Assembly (NCBI RefSeq): GCF_032918005.1
Contig: NZ_CP136628.1
Location: 7,115,501-7,179,500, forward strand
Source of the DNA: Bradyrhizobium sp. NDS-1
GTDB taxonomy: Bacteria > Pseudomonadota > Alphaproteobacteria > Rhizobiales > Xanthobacteraceae
Length of the DNA: 64,000 nt
Direction of reading: 5' to 3'
Shown: positions 35,276 to 44,508 of the stretch, piece by piece
Layout of the letters: each line of letters opens with the position of its first letter
Position numbering within the stretch: the stretch's first letter is position 1
The notes under the pieces: model-generated
What the model was told of the DNA's origin: nothing
What the model saw: the letters and a program-made list of their open reading frames with translations, nothing else
Database searches by the model: none
Made by a program: the position numbers and the translations under genes

Positions 35276-35304
35276 TGATCCGCGCCCTTCTGCCGAACGT
35301 TTCC
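35276..35304 (+). promoter_or_regulatory. Predicted RpoE promoter, copy 4: upstream of FAD-DUF1365-CFA operon
   Basis: TGATCC at 35276-35281, 17-base spacer, GTTTCC at 35299-35304, with the shared G and C. The predicted start is about 50 bases upstream of the ATG at 35359. Confidence 0.72.
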
Positions 35305-35358
35305 TGAAAGTTGCTTCGAGGGCCGTCGCTGACGGTACCGCAGTGGGGGCGAAAAAGC

Positions 35359-36672
35359 ATGCGTTTGGCCGTGATCGGGACGGGAATTGCCGGCAATGCG
35401 GCCGCGTGGCTCCTTTCGAAACGTTACGCAGTCACCGTTTACGAGCGTGAGCTGCAGCCGGGTGGGCATAGCCACACCGTTCGCGTCGACTATGACGGCC
35501 AGCCGATTGATGTCGATGTCGGCTTCATCGTGTTCAACGAGACCAACTACCCGCAACTGACGTCGCTGTTCACGCATCTCGGCGTGAACACCGTCGAGAC
35601 TTGCATGAGTTTCGCCCTGTCCGCTGACCACGGCCGGTTCGAATGGCGCGGTGGCGGCGAGAGCGCCCTGCAGACGGCCTGCGGCCTGTTCGCGCAACCC
35701 CGCAACCTCGCATCCCCGTCTTATTTCCGCATGCTGGCCGAGGTCGCGCGGTTCAACAAGCAAAGCGTGGCCGATCTGCGCGCCGGCCGGCTGCTTGGCC
35801 TGACCCTCGGCGAATATCTGCGCCGGCAATCGTTCGGGCCGCGCGTGTTCTCCGACTATCTCGGTCCGATGGGGGCGGCGATCTGGTCGTCCTCGTCCGA
35901 CGACATCCTGTCGTTCCCGGCGGAGAACTTCGTCGCCTTCTTCGACAATCATCGCCTCCTGCACCTCGATCGACCGCGCTGGCGCACCGTGGAGGGTGGC
36001 AGCCGGCGCTATGTCGACAAGCTGACCGCTTCGTTCAGGCACAACATTCGGCTAGGTTGCGCGGTGACATCGATCGACCGAACGGGGCATGGCGTGACCG
36101 TCCGCGACAGTCATGGCGGAGTTGAAAATTACGATGCGGTGGTGATGGCTTGTCACAGCGATCAGGCCTTGGCGACCCTGTCGGACGCCGACGCCACGGA
36201 GCGTTCCATCCTTGGCGCCATCAGATATGCTCCAAACACCATCTATCTGCACCGCGATCCCAGCCTCATGCCCCGGCGGCGTCAGGCGTGGGCCTCCTGG
36301 AACTTTCTGCGCTGGCCGCGGCAAACGCCTGCCCTGAACGACGTCGCAGTGACCTATTGGATGAACCGGCTGCAGGCGATCGACGAGCGCAGACCATTGT
36401 TCGTCAGCCTCAACCCTCCCTTCGAGCCGGCGGCCGGTCTGACGTTCGGAAAATTCACCTTCGCCCATCCGCAATACGATTTGGCGGCATTCGCGGCGCA
36501 GCGACGGCTCCCCGCGATTCAAGGACGCCGCCGAACCTGGTTCTGCGGCGCCTGGACCGGCTATGGCTTTCACGAGGATGGCCTGCAGGCCGGCATTTCC
36601 GTTGCCGAGGCACTCGGCGTCGAACTTCCTTGGCGTCAACCGGATCCGGCCCTGGCCGAGGCTGCCGAGTAA
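35359..36672 (+). CDS. FAD-dependent oxidoreductase (amine-oxidase-like, COG2907)
   Basis: 437 residues. FAD motif VIGTGIAGNAAAWLL at residues 5-19, then the family segment VDVGFIVFNETNYPQLTSLF, GPMGAAIWSSSSDDILSFP, and a C-terminal FCGAWTGYGFHEDGLQAG that contacts flavin. It is the first gene of a tight three-gene operon with DUF1365 and a cyclopropane-synthase-family methylase. In Rhodobacter the corresponding RpoE-regulated genes act on membrane fatty acids; an FAD-linked desaturase step is a reasonable guess here, not shown. Confidence 0.88.
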   Translation: MRLAVIGTGIAGNAAAWLLSKRYAVTVYERELQPGGHSHTVRVDYDGQPIDVDVGFIVFNETNYPQLTSLFTHLGVNTVETCMSFALSADHGRFEWRGGGESALQTACGLFAQPRNLASPSYFRMLAEVARFNKQSVADLRAGRLLGLTLGEYLRRQSFGPRVFSDYLGPMGAAIWSSSSDDILSFPAENFVAFFDNHRLLHLDRPRWRTVEGGSRRYVDKLTASFRHNIRLGCAVTSIDRTGHGVTVRDSHGGVENYDAVVMACHSDQALATLSDADATERSILGAIRYAPNTIYLHRDPSLMPRRRQAWASWNFLRWPRQTPALNDVAVTYWMNRLQAIDERRPLFVSLNPPFEPAAGLTFGKFTFAHPQYDLAAFAAQRRLPAIQGRRRTWFCGAWTGYGFHEDGLQAGISVAEALGVELPWRQPDPALAEAAE

Positions 36673-36676
36673 GGCG

Positions 36677-37465
36677 ATGGTCCGAACCACACCAGCCGAA
36701 CCCGAGGATGCGACGGCGCCCGCCGCGCTCTATTGGGGGAAAGTGATGCACGCGCGATGGCAGCCGGTGCAGCACAGGTTCACCTATCGCGTGATGAACC
36801 TGCTGATCGACCTCGACCGGCTGGGCGAAGCGGGTCGCCTATCCCGGCTGTTCGGCATCAATCGAGCGGCGCCCTTCAGCTTTCACGAGCGCGACCACGG
36901 CGACGGCAAAGGCACGGGCCTCAGCCAACACGCCCGACGGCTCGCGGCGGAACGCGGCATCGACCTTTCCGGGGGCTGCATTCTGCTCCTGTGCTATCCC
37001 CGGGTCTTCGGCTACGTGTTCAATCCGCTCTCGATCTACTTTTGCTATCGCGCGTCCGGCAATCTCGCGCTGCTGATCTACGAGGTCCGCAACACCTTCG
37101 GTGAGATGCATTCCTACATCCTGCCCGTGCAGGAGAACTGCGTAAGCTCCGTCGTCCGCCAGAGCCAATCGAAGTCCTTCTACGTTTCACCCTTCATGGA
37201 GATGGAAACGCATTACCGCTTCAGCGTTTCTCCACCACGGCAGGATGTGAGAGTGCGGATCCTGCAGAGCGGCGCGCAGGGCGCGATGTTTGCGGCAGCA
37301 TTTTGTGGGCGACGCCGCACTCTGACGAGCCGCTCTCTGCTGGCGGCGCTACTCGGATTGCCTTTCCTGACCTTGAAGGTCATCGCAGCCATTCACTGGG
37401 AAGCGATGCGGCTCTGGCTGAAAGGCGTTCCGTACGTGCCTCGTTTGAAACAACGCGAGATCTGA
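36677..37465 (+). CDS. DUF1365 protein
   Basis: 262 residues, ATG at 36677 four bases after the upstream stop. The segments ALYWGKVMHARWQPVQHRFT, RVFGYVFNPLSIYFCYRASG and IYEVRNTFGEMHSYILPV are the signature of DUF1365, a family found almost only between a COG2907 FAD protein and a cyclopropane-fatty-acid synthase homologue. Function unknown. Its stop is 3 bases from the next start, so these are translationally linked. Confidence 0.9.
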   Translation: MVRTTPAEPEDATAPAALYWGKVMHARWQPVQHRFTYRVMNLLIDLDRLGEAGRLSRLFGINRAAPFSFHERDHGDGKGTGLSQHARRLAAERGIDLSGGCILLLCYPRVFGYVFNPLSIYFCYRASGNLALLIYEVRNTFGEMHSYILPVQENCVSSVVRQSQSKSFYVSPFMEMETHYRFSVSPPRQDVRVRILQSGAQGAMFAAAFCGRRRTLTSRSLLAALLGLPFLTLKVIAAIHWEAMRLWLKGVPYVPRLKQREI

Positions 37466-37468
37466 ACC

Positions 37469-38686
37469 ATGGACCTGGCAGCCACCCATCCCGCCGTTCA
37501 ATTTGATGGCGTCCCGTTCTTCGCCCGCCTGGCTCTGCGCCTTGCATCACAGCTTCGCTGTGGCACCCTTCATGTGCGTCTCCCCGACCAGAGGATGGTG
37601 ACGTTGCGCGGCCAGCTTCAAGGTCCGTCGGCCACGATCGAGCTGAAGAACTACAGGTTCGCGCGCAGCCTCGTCATCGGTGGCGACATCGGCATGGCCG
37701 AGGCCTACATCCGAGGCGACTGGACCACGCCCGATCTCGCTCAGCTTCTGTACGTGTTCTGTCTCAACGAGGAGCTGGTCGACAGCGCATTCGCCGGGAA
37801 TATGCTGGTTCGCCTCTGCCGGCGAGCGCTCCATCGCCTGCGCCGCAACACCAAGGAAGGATCGCGGCACAACATCCACCGGCATTACGATCTCGGAAAC
37901 GAGTTCTTCGCGGCGTGGCTCGATTCCAGCATGACCTACTCGTCGGGGCTGTTCTCGGCCGAGACAGCCGACCTTCCCGCCGCGCAACAGCATAAATATG
38001 AGCAGCTGGCGAAAGCGATCGAATTGGAGCCGGGCCAGAGCGTGCTCGAGATCGGTTGCGGTTGGGGTGGCTTTGCAGAATTCACCGCCAAGACTTACGG
38101 CGCCAAGGTGTTGGCGCTGACCATCAGCAAGGAGCAACATGATTTTGCCCGTCGCCGGATCCACAGGGCCGGGCTCGCCGAGAAGGTCGAAATCCGCTTG
38201 CAGGATTACCGCGACCAGGAGGGCCGCTTCGACCGCATCGCCTCCATTGAGATGATTGAAGCCGTCGGCGAGCAATTTTGGCCTGCCTATTTCAATCAGC
38301 TGAAGCAGCGGCTGAAGCCCGGCGGACTTGCCGGCATCCAGGCCATCACGGTTCACGACGAGCTCTTCGGCAGCTATCGGCAGCGGGTCGACTTCATCCA
38401 GAGATACATTTTCCCGGGCGGCATGCTGCCGTCGGCCGCCATCCTGCGGACGCTCGGCGAACGTTTCGAAATGCCCATCGTTCGCGAGCGGATGTTCGGG
38501 CAGGACTACGCCAGGACGATCTCGCTCTGGCGCGACAATTTCAGCCGGGCCTGGATCGATCTGACCTCTCTGGGATTCGACGAGCCCTTCCGCCGAATGT
38601 GGGAATATTATCTGTGTTACTGCGAGGCGGGCTTTCGGGCCGGAAAGATCGACGTCGGGCATTTCGTGTTTGCGCGACAGGGGTGA
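37469..38686 (+). CDS. Cyclopropane-fatty-acyl-phospholipid synthase family methylase
   Basis: 405 residues. HYDLGNEFFAAWLDSSMTYS (about residues 139-158) and the SAM motif SVLEIGCGWGGFAEFTAK (191-208) are those of CFA synthases and their relatives, followed by LTISKEQHDFARRRIH and RIASIEMIEAVGEQFWPAYF. It transfers a methyl or methylene from SAM to unsaturated acyl chains of membrane lipids. In this gene context it is a good candidate for a UfaM-like methylase as in Rhodobacter/Rhodopseudomonas furan-fatty-acid synthesis, although classic cyclopropanation is equally allowed by the sequence. Confidence 0.9.
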   Translation: MDLAATHPAVQFDGVPFFARLALRLASQLRCGTLHVRLPDQRMVTLRGQLQGPSATIELKNYRFARSLVIGGDIGMAEAYIRGDWTTPDLAQLLYVFCLNEELVDSAFAGNMLVRLCRRALHRLRRNTKEGSRHNIHRHYDLGNEFFAAWLDSSMTYSSGLFSAETADLPAAQQHKYEQLAKAIELEPGQSVLEIGCGWGGFAEFTAKTYGAKVLALTISKEQHDFARRRIHRAGLAEKVEIRLQDYRDQEGRFDRIASIEMIEAVGEQFWPAYFNQLKQRLKPGGLAGIQAITVHDELFGSYRQRVDFIQRYIFPGGMLPSAAILRTLGERFEMPIVRERMFGQDYARTISLWRDNFSRAWIDLTSLGFDEPFRRMWEYYLCYCEAGFRAGKIDVGHFVFARQG

Positions 38687-38712
38687 GGGGGAATCGTGCC
38701 GCCCGCTGGCTG

Positions 38713-39864
38713 CTAGAACCCTGCCGCCGGCACCGTCAGTGGCCGTCCGCGTATCGCCCGTCCCGCAGTGTCCTTGCCGCTCTGGGTGTCGTCGGTCCAG
38801 GCCGCGAAGGCCACTTCCTGGCTTGGGCCTGAAGCCGCGACAGCCGCGAGGCTGAAGCGATTGTGGCCGGTGGACGTGTTGAACTGGACGACCTGGCCCA
38901 GCGGACCCTTGGTCGAGAAAACCCGCGCCTTCACGTTGGTGGTGGCGGGCTGGTCGACGTTGAGCTGGACCCAGCCGATCAGGAAGCGCCCGCCCGAGAG
39001 CGGCGAGAGCGTCGGCCAGGTGGCCTGGATACGTTGCTCGCTGGTCGAGACGAAGTGGAGATTGGCGGGCGAGCCGTCGGCCTTGTACACATCCGCTTCC
39101 ACGACGATCCGGGTGCTCGCCGTGGCGTCTTCCCCGAAATCGTTCAGATGCGCGATGACGAACTGGCCGCCGTCGATCGCGGCCATGGCTGCCGCGGTGG
39201 CAGTCGCTGGCGTGATGTGCTCGCTGCCCATTGCTCCCTTCGCGTTGAAGAGCTGATAGCGGATGTGCAGGGGACCTGTGATCCGCGCCCGCCATGCGAT
39301 GACGACGTCGCCGGTGGTCAGGCACGCCACCATCGGGATCTTGTGCAGCCCGGCGGTTGTGTTGGCGCGAAACTCGGCGCCGATCCTGCTTCCGTCGGCG
39401 CCGAAACGTTGGGCGCGGATGCGCTGGTCGGCCCGCTTGTCCGCCCAGACGACGATAAAGTTTCCGTCCTGCAGGCGCGCCAGAGCGGGCCGCGTCAAAG
39501 GCTCGACCGGCGACGTAGAGACCTGGATTTCCGGTCCGGACAGCGTATCGGCATCGAAGATGCGAAGCTTGAGCTGGGTGGTCGCCGTCGCGGCGCTGCC
39601 GGCCGCCTGCTCGTTCCAGGCCACGACGAAGCCCGATCCATACTCCACGGCCACGGGAAGCTTTCGACGCGGTCCCGGCGGCGTCGGCAAGTTGATCAGG
39701 ATCTGGTCGCTGCTCTTGGCGCCGCCCGCACCGAACATCTGGCCCTTGATCGTGTTGTCGCTGTGGTCCTCCCACACCACGACGAATTGGGTGCCCTGAA
39801 GGCCGCATACGCTGGGCTGGCTTTGATCGCTGGCTGTGGTCGTGTTGATCAAGACCTCGTCCAT
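38713..39864 (-). CDS. Predicted beta-propeller-like repeat protein, unknown
   Basis: 383 residues from the ATG at 39864 (MDEVLINTTTASDQSQPSVC). Contains about six degenerate repeats of about 50 residues with the pattern GTQFVVVWEDHSDNTIKGQ, GSGFVVAWNEQAAG, DGNFIVVWADKRADQRIRA, TTGDVVIAWRAR, GGRFLIGWVQ and so on (each with a hydrophobic W-containing strand and a later QxF-A-G). This looks like a beta-propeller. No signal peptide is seen. Convergent with the CFA gene and otherwise isolated. No family name recognised. Confidence 0.72.
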   Translation of the reverse strand: MDEVLINTTTASDQSQPSVCGLQGTQFVVVWEDHSDNTIKGQMFGAGGAKSSDQILINLPTPPGPRRKLPVAVEYGSGFVVAWNEQAAGSAATATTQLKLRIFDADTLSGPEIQVSTSPVEPLTRPALARLQDGNFIVVWADKRADQRIRAQRFGADGSRIGAEFRANTTAGLHKIPMVACLTTGDVVIAWRARITGPLHIRYQLFNAKGAMGSEHITPATATAAAMAAIDGGQFVIAHLNDFGEDATASTRIVVEADVYKADGSPANLHFVSTSEQRIQATWPTLSPLSGGRFLIGWVQLNVDQPATTNVKARVFSTKGPLGQVVQFNTSTGHNRFSLAAVAASGPSQEVAFAAWTDDTQSGKDTAGRAIRGRPLTVPAAGF

Positions 39865-40190
39865 GGTGTTTCCCTTCCTCAATCCAAACGTGATGAAAAG
39901 CGCGGGGTCGACCGAAAGTTGGGACTCTAACACGAGGGCTTGCGGCGATTGCAACTGAGTAAGGGGGCAATGCGGCCCATGGCGCGCAGGTTCGGCGGGC
40001 GACTGGCGTTCTCGCCCTATGTCTACGAGCATTTCCATTTGAGGCTGGGCTTCAACGTGGGGAAGCAACAGCGCCCACCTGGATGCGGCAACGACTTTCC
40101 GCGCTGCTGCGAACCATAGTCACTGCCGGTCGGCGACCTTCACGCGTTCGCTGGGGGATGAGCGTGGCTACGCTACACGTAACCGAAGCG
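39865..40190. other. 326-base intergenic region without recognised gene
   Basis: Between the beta-propeller-like gene start and tRNA-Phe. I see no convincing coding sequence, repeat or hairpin. The 5' part (39865-39960) presumably holds the promoter of the minus-strand gene. Confidence 0.5.
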
Positions 40191-40266
40191 TGGTGCCCAG
40201 GGGCGGAATCGAACCACCGACACTGCGATTTTCAGTCGCATGCTCTACCAACTGAGCTACCTGGGC
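40191..40266 (-). tRNA. tRNA-Phe (anticodon GAA)
   Basis: On the minus strand the 76-base sequence begins GCCCAGGTAGCTCAGTTGG and ends in CCTGGGCACCA with encoded CCA. The seven-base acceptor stem GCCCAGG/CCTGGGC pairs perfectly, and the anticodon loop CTGAAAA gives GAA. T-loop GGTTCGATTCC is standard. Confidence 0.98.
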
Positions 40267-40452
40267 GTGCTCCAAGAGAGGGGCCAAAGCCCATCGAGCG
40301 GGCGGTTTATAGTGGGCTCGGGGCGGCCTGTCCACCCGGCTTCGCCAAGTGGCTTCGCCGGGCGCGGCCCGGCTGTGCACAAGCTGGGACTGGCCTGCCG
40401 CGGCTGGCGCGCGGCGCGCTGGTCAGCCAAGTAATCCATTGATATTATTTAT

Positions 40453-40635
40453 TTATTCTACGTCATCCACGTCGTCGTCGCGGCCGGGGATGACGTAGGA
40501 GCCTTTCAGCCAGCGGTTCAAATCGACGTCGCGGCAGCGCGAGGAGCAGAATGGGCGGGCGGCCTCCGACTGCGGCTTGCCGCAGATCGGGCAGGTTTTG
40601 AGTGGGCTGGCGGGCTTTTTGATCTGATGGTCCAT
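40453..40635 (-). CDS. yacG: DNA gyrase inhibitor YacG (zinc-binding)
   Basis: 60 residues from the ATG at 40635 ([20 protein letters not shown]). The four cysteines in CPICGK and FCSSRC bind zinc, and the following [14 protein letters not shown] completes the family. It inhibits DNA gyrase by binding GyrB in E. coli; the role in this group is by homology. Next to maf on the same strand, as in many Rhizobiales. Confidence 0.9.
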   Translation of the reverse strand: MDHQIKKPASPLKTCPICGKPQSEAARPFCSSRCRDVDLNRWLKGSYVIPGRDDDVDDVE

Positions 40636-40779
40636 GATGTCGGCAGCTTGCGTGGGCTGAAGGGGCTCAAGAGCCTGTCGGCCAACGGGTTCCTCGGGCG
40701 GCGACGCATGCGCCACGCTCGGCCATTCTACTTTGCATGGGGTTGTTTTCGCGATTTTTGTTGGCCGCGGCCTGTCGGC

Positions 40780-41412
40780 TCACACCGCGGTGGTGGCGTT
40801 GAGCCAGCCGAAGCGGATAGGAAAGCCTTCGCCGCCGAGCAGCGTGGTGGCCTCGTAGAGCGGCAGGCCGACCACGTTGGTGTAGGACCCCACCATCTTG
40901 ACCACGAAGGAGCCGGCGATGCCCTGCACGGCGTAGCCGCCGGCTTTGCCCCGCCATTCGCCGGAGCCGATATAGGCCTGGATGTCGTCTTCCGAGAGGC
41001 GCTTGAAGCGGACGCGGGTCTCGACCAGGCGCTGGCGGAAGGCCTCGCGCGGCGTGACGAGGCAGATCGCGGTGTAGACGCGGTGGTTGCGGCCCGACAG
41101 CAGACGCAGGCACTGCGCGGCTTCGTCGACCAGATTGGCCTTGGGCAGGATGCGGCGGCCGACCGCCACCACGGTGTCGGCGGCGAGGATGAAGGCGCCG
41201 CGCAGCTCGTCATCGAGCTGCACCGACTTCAGCGCCGCATCGGCCTTGGCCCGGGCGAGCCGATTGGCGCAGGCGCGCGGCAGCTCGCCCCGCCTCGGCG
41301 TCTCGTCGACGTCGGCCGGCCGGAGCGCGTCCGGCTCGATGCCGGCCTGGTTGAGCAGCGACAGCCGACGCGGCGAACCGGAGGCAAGTACGAATTTGGG
41401 GCGGCCAAGCAT
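40780..41412 (-). CDS. maf: Maf family nucleotide pyrophosphatase
   Basis: 210 residues. [20 protein letters not shown] at the N-terminus is the Maf nucleotide-binding motif, and [28 protein letters not shown], and the later [17 protein letters not shown] complete the fold. It hydrolyses non-canonical or modified nucleoside triphosphates to monophosphates and is a housekeeping (cell-division-linked) enzyme. Directly upstream of yacG. Confidence 0.92.
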   Translation of the reverse strand: MLGRPKFVLASGSPRRLSLLNQAGIEPDALRPADVDETPRRGELPRACANRLARAKADAALKSVQLDDELRGAFILAADTVVAVGRRILPKANLVDEAAQCLRLLSGRNHRVYTAICLVTPREAFRQRLVETRVRFKRLSEDDIQAYIGSGEWRGKAGGYAVQGIAGSFVVKMVGSYTNVVGLPLYEATTLLGGEGFPIRFGWLNATTAV

Positions 41413-41567
41413 CAGGTGATTTGGGGGATGAAGCAGGGGTGAATTGCGCGCGGAACCTATCGGAAGGGGGCCGGTTTCACAACCCGGGAACTCCCGGTTT
41501 GCTGATTCGAGGTTTCCGACATGGCTGTGCCCTGCGTCTGTGACGCGGATGTTACGGACGCCGCCTG

Positions 41568-42035
41568 CTACCCGCTCGCCGCGCCCACCTTCGCGAAGCG
41601 CCGGCGGATGCGCATCAATAGCTGATCGCAGACGTCACGGTACGCGGCAAGCTTCTGGTCGCGGCTGCCTTCGATGGTGGTGGGATCCTGCGTCGGCCAG
41701 TATTCGACGTCGGCTGCAAGTGTCCGCGTCAGCTCGAGCGCCTTATGATGCGCCTCCGGCGAGAGCGTGATGATGAGGTCGAAATTCAGCCCCTCCCAGT
41801 CCTCCAGTTCCTCGAAGGTCTGCGGTTTGTGGGCGGAGATATCCTGGCCGAGTTCGGCCATCACGGACACCGCGAACGGATCGAGCTCACCTTTTCGCGT
41901 GCCCGCAGACTTCACATAGAGCCCTTGCGGAAACATGTGCTGCAACAGGCTCTCGGCCATCGGCGAGCGCACGCTGTTCATCGCGCAGGCGAACAGCACC
42001 GATTGCGGATCGCGTGCGCGTGGCGGCGCCGCCAT
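41568..42035 (-). CDS. Low-molecular-weight phosphotyrosine phosphatase family
   Basis: 155 residues. [19 protein letters not shown] carries the CX5R(S/T) active site (C-A-M-N-S-V-R-S) and the later [12 protein letters not shown] contains the general-acid Asp in DPT. It may dephosphorylate protein tyrosines or act as an arsenate-reductase-like protein; no neighbour suggests arsenic. In the conserved hisD-to-yacG cluster. Confidence 0.85.
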   Translation of the reverse strand: MAAPPRARDPQSVLFACAMNSVRSPMAESLLQHMFPQGLYVKSAGTRKGELDPFAVSVMAELGQDISAHKPQTFEELEDWEGLNFDLIITLSPEAHHKALELTRTLAADVEYWPTQDPTTIEGSRDQKLAAYRDVCDQLLMRIRRRFAKVGAASG

Positions 42036-42040
42036 CGCGC

Positions 42041-42538
42041 TTAGCCCTTCCAGTGCAGGACGGTTATGAGCGTGAACAGCCGGCGCGAGGTCTCGAAGTC
42101 GACCCGCACCTTGCCCTTCAGCCGCTCCTGCAACGTGCGCGATCCCTCGTCGTGGATGCCGCGACGGCCCATGTCGATGGCCTCGATCTTGTCGGGGGTC
42201 GCGGTGCGGATCGCCTGGTAGTAGCTGTCGCAGATCATGAAATAGTCCTTCACGATCCGCCGGAACGGCGTCAGCGACAGCAGATGCGCGACGACGGGCG
42301 TTCCGTCTTCGCGCCGGATATCGAACATCAGCCGGCTGCCGGTGATGCCGATATGCAGCGTGAACGGGCCCTTCCCCTCGGCGCCCGCGGGCGCGAACAG
42401 GTTCTGCTCAATCAGGTCGTAGATCGCGATCGCGCGCTCGTGCTCGATATCGGGCCCGGAACGGCCGATCGAATCTTCGTCGAGCGTGACGCCGACGATG
42501 CGGTTCTGCGAGTCGTCCTGTTCGGGCGGCTTTGTCAT
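42041..42538 (-). CDS. UPF0262 family protein
   Basis: 165 residues from the ATG at 42538, which overlaps the hisD stop (ATGA). [20 protein letters not shown] and the core [20 protein letters not shown] match UPF0262, found next to hisD in Rhizobiales; no function is known. The phosphatase gene starts six bases after its stop. Confidence 0.88.
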   Translation of the reverse strand: MTKPPEQDDSQNRIVGVTLDEDSIGRSGPDIEHERAIAIYDLIEQNLFAPAGAEGKGPFTLHIGITGSRLMFDIRREDGTPVVAHLLSLTPFRRIVKDYFMICDSYYQAIRTATPDKIEAIDMGRRGIHDEGSRTLQERLKGKVRVDFETSRRLFTLITVLHWKG

Positions 42539-43830
42539 GACAGGTTGAGGCGCAATCCAATCGAACGCGAATGGGCGTCCAGCCCCTCCGCTTGTCCGAG
42601 CGTCATCGCGGCCGGACCCAGCGCGCGGAGCTGGTCCGGGCCGCATTTCAGGATGGAGGTGCGCTTCATGAAGTCGTGCACCGAAAGCCCCGAGGAGAAT
42701 CGCGCCGAGCGCGCCGTCGGCAGCACGTGGTTGGAGCCGCCGACATAATCGCCGATTGCCTCCGGCGTGTGGGGCCCGAGGAACACCGCGCCGGCGTTGC
42801 GAATCTTAGCTGCGAGCGCGTCGGGATCACCAGTCATGATCTCGAGATGCTCGGCGGCGATGGCGTCCGCGAGCGGGATGGCCTCGCCCAAATTCTTCAC
42901 GATGATGACGGCGCCGAAATCGGCCCAGGAGCTGCTTGCAATCGCGGCGCGCGGCAGCGTCTTCAACTGAACCTCCACCGCCTTCTCGACGTCGGCGGCA
43001 AGCCGTGCCGAGTCGGTGATCAGGATCGACTGCGCGCTGGCATCGTGCTCGGCCTGCGCCAGCAGATCGGCGGCGATCCAGTCGGCATTGCCGGTGTCGT
43101 CGGCGATCACCAACACCTCGGATGGGCCGGCGATCATGTCGATGCCGACCTTGCCGAACACCAGCCGCTTCGCGGCGGCGACATAGGCGTTGCCGGGACC
43201 GACGATCTTGGCCACGGGCGCGATGGTCGCGGTGCCGTGCGCCAGCGCCGCCACCGCCTGCGCGCCGCCGACGCGGTAGATCTCGCTGACGCCGCCGAGT
43301 TGCGCGGCCGCCAGCACCAGCGGATTGAGCTTGCCGTCGGGCGAGGGCACCACCATCACGAGGCGCGCGACGCCGGCGACCTTGGCGGGCACCGCGTTCA
43401 TCAGCACCGAGGACGGATAGGCCGCGGTGCCGCCGGGCACGTAGAGGCCGGCGGATTCGATCGCGGTGTAGCGCCAGCCGAGCTCGACGCCGAGCGAGTC
43501 AGTGAAGCGCTCGTCCGCCGGCAACTGGCGGCGATGATAGGTCTCGATGCGGTCGCGCGCCAGCTTGAGCGCGTCCAGCGTCGCGGCATCGCAGGCCTTG
43601 GTCGCGGCTTCGATCTCGGCGGCGGTGACGCGAAGGTTGGAAGCATCCAGCCTCAGCCGGTCGAACTTTGCCGTGGCCTCGAGCAGGGCCGCATCGCCCC
43701 GCCTGGCGACGTCGTCGACGATCGCGCGCGCGGCGGCCTCGACGTCGGCCGAAGCCTCGCGCTTGGCGGCGAGGAAGGCCGCGAATCGCTGGTCAAAATC
43801 GGCGCTGCTGCGGTCGAGGCGAACGGGCAT
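42535..43830 (-). CDS. hisD: Histidinol dehydrogenase
   Basis: 431 residues from the ATG at 43830 ([20 protein letters not shown]). Carries the [20 protein letters not shown] zinc/substrate site, [52 protein letters not shown], and [19 protein letters not shown] with the catalytic Glu/His. The C-terminal [20 protein letters not shown] is conserved. It oxidises L-histidinol to L-histidine with two NAD+ in the last two steps of histidine synthesis. Confidence 0.96.
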   Translation of the reverse strand: MPVRLDRSSADFDQRFAAFLAAKREASADVEAAARAIVDDVARRGDAALLEATAKFDRLRLDASNLRVTAAEIEAATKACDAATLDALKLARDRIETYHRRQLPADERFTDSLGVELGWRYTAIESAGLYVPGGTAAYPSSVLMNAVPAKVAGVARLVMVVPSPDGKLNPLVLAAAQLGGVSEIYRVGGAQAVAALAHGTATIAPVAKIVGPGNAYVAAAKRLVFGKVGIDMIAGPSEVLVIADDTGNADWIAADLLAQAEHDASAQSILITDSARLAADVEKAVEVQLKTLPRAAIASSSWADFGAVIIVKNLGEAIPLADAIAAEHLEIMTGDPDALAAKIRNAGAVFLGPHTPEAIGDYVGGSNHVLPTARSARFSSGLSVHDFMKRTSILKCGPDQLRALGPAAMTLGQAEGLDAHSRSIGLRLNLS

Positions 43831-43976
43831 GTCTGGCTTGGCTTCTGGCTGGTCTTTGGGGCGGATTGGCGCACCAGGTCCCCTGCTCAATGGCGCGGCG
43901 GGGAAGCGGCGTCAACCCTCGCAAGGCGCCGTTCTGGCGCGGGGGGCGAGGCGATGCGGCTGGTATACGGTCAACT

Positions 43977-44426
43977 TCACAGCTCCCCCTCGGTCTCCAA
44001 CCCCGTTCCCAGCGCGTCCGCCCCGAGGTCAGTCAGCTCGCATTCCAGGCATTCGACGTCGAGCCGGATGGCGCCACCGTCCGCGAATAACAGCAGGGCA
44101 CTGCCGGCGGGCTCCTCGTCGCGCCCGTCCCTCGGGTGAAATTCGATGCCGACGAGGTCCAGGACCTTGTCGGAAGCAGCCAAGTCGATGTTGCGCGACT
44201 TGCAGGCGAGCACGCGGTCGAAGCGGAGCGCGGCGACCAGGCGACGCGGCTCGGCCTCGCCCTCCAGTGTCTGCTCCCAGTCCAGCCGGCTCATCCCGAC
44301 CACGAGCCGCTTCTCGCTTTGTCGCCAGATGATGTCGGACGCCTGGACACGCGCATCCTGGACATGGGTCGAGATCACGGCGAGATCGTCGGCATCGAGT
44401 GCGATCAGTTTGAGCTGGGGCGGCAT
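43977..44426 (-). CDS. DUF2948 family protein
   Basis: 149 residues from the ATG at 44426 (MPPQLKLIALDADDLAVIS). SDIIWRQSEKRLVVGMSRLD and the ALRFDRVLACKSRNID segments fit DUF2948, commonly upstream of hisD in Rhizobiales. Function unknown. Ends about 146 bases before hisD starts, on the same strand. Confidence 0.85.
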   Translation of the reverse strand: MPPQLKLIALDADDLAVISTHVQDARVQASDIIWRQSEKRLVVGMSRLDWEQTLEGEAEPRRLVAALRFDRVLACKSRNIDLAASDKVLDLVGIEFHPRDGRDEEPAGSALLLFADGGAIRLDVECLECELTDLGADALGTGLETEGEL

Positions 44427-44508
44427 CGCCGACGCTTCTCCTTCGGAGTGGACCGGGCTCAACGCACACAGGCCCCGAAATTTCCGTCCAAACTAACGGG
44501 TCGGCGGG

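Noticed and set aside
37547..39970. 807-codon minus-strand frame across the CFA and propeller genes
   Set aside because: It overlaps two well-supported genes and is rich in Arg, Gly and His without motifs; a shadow frame.
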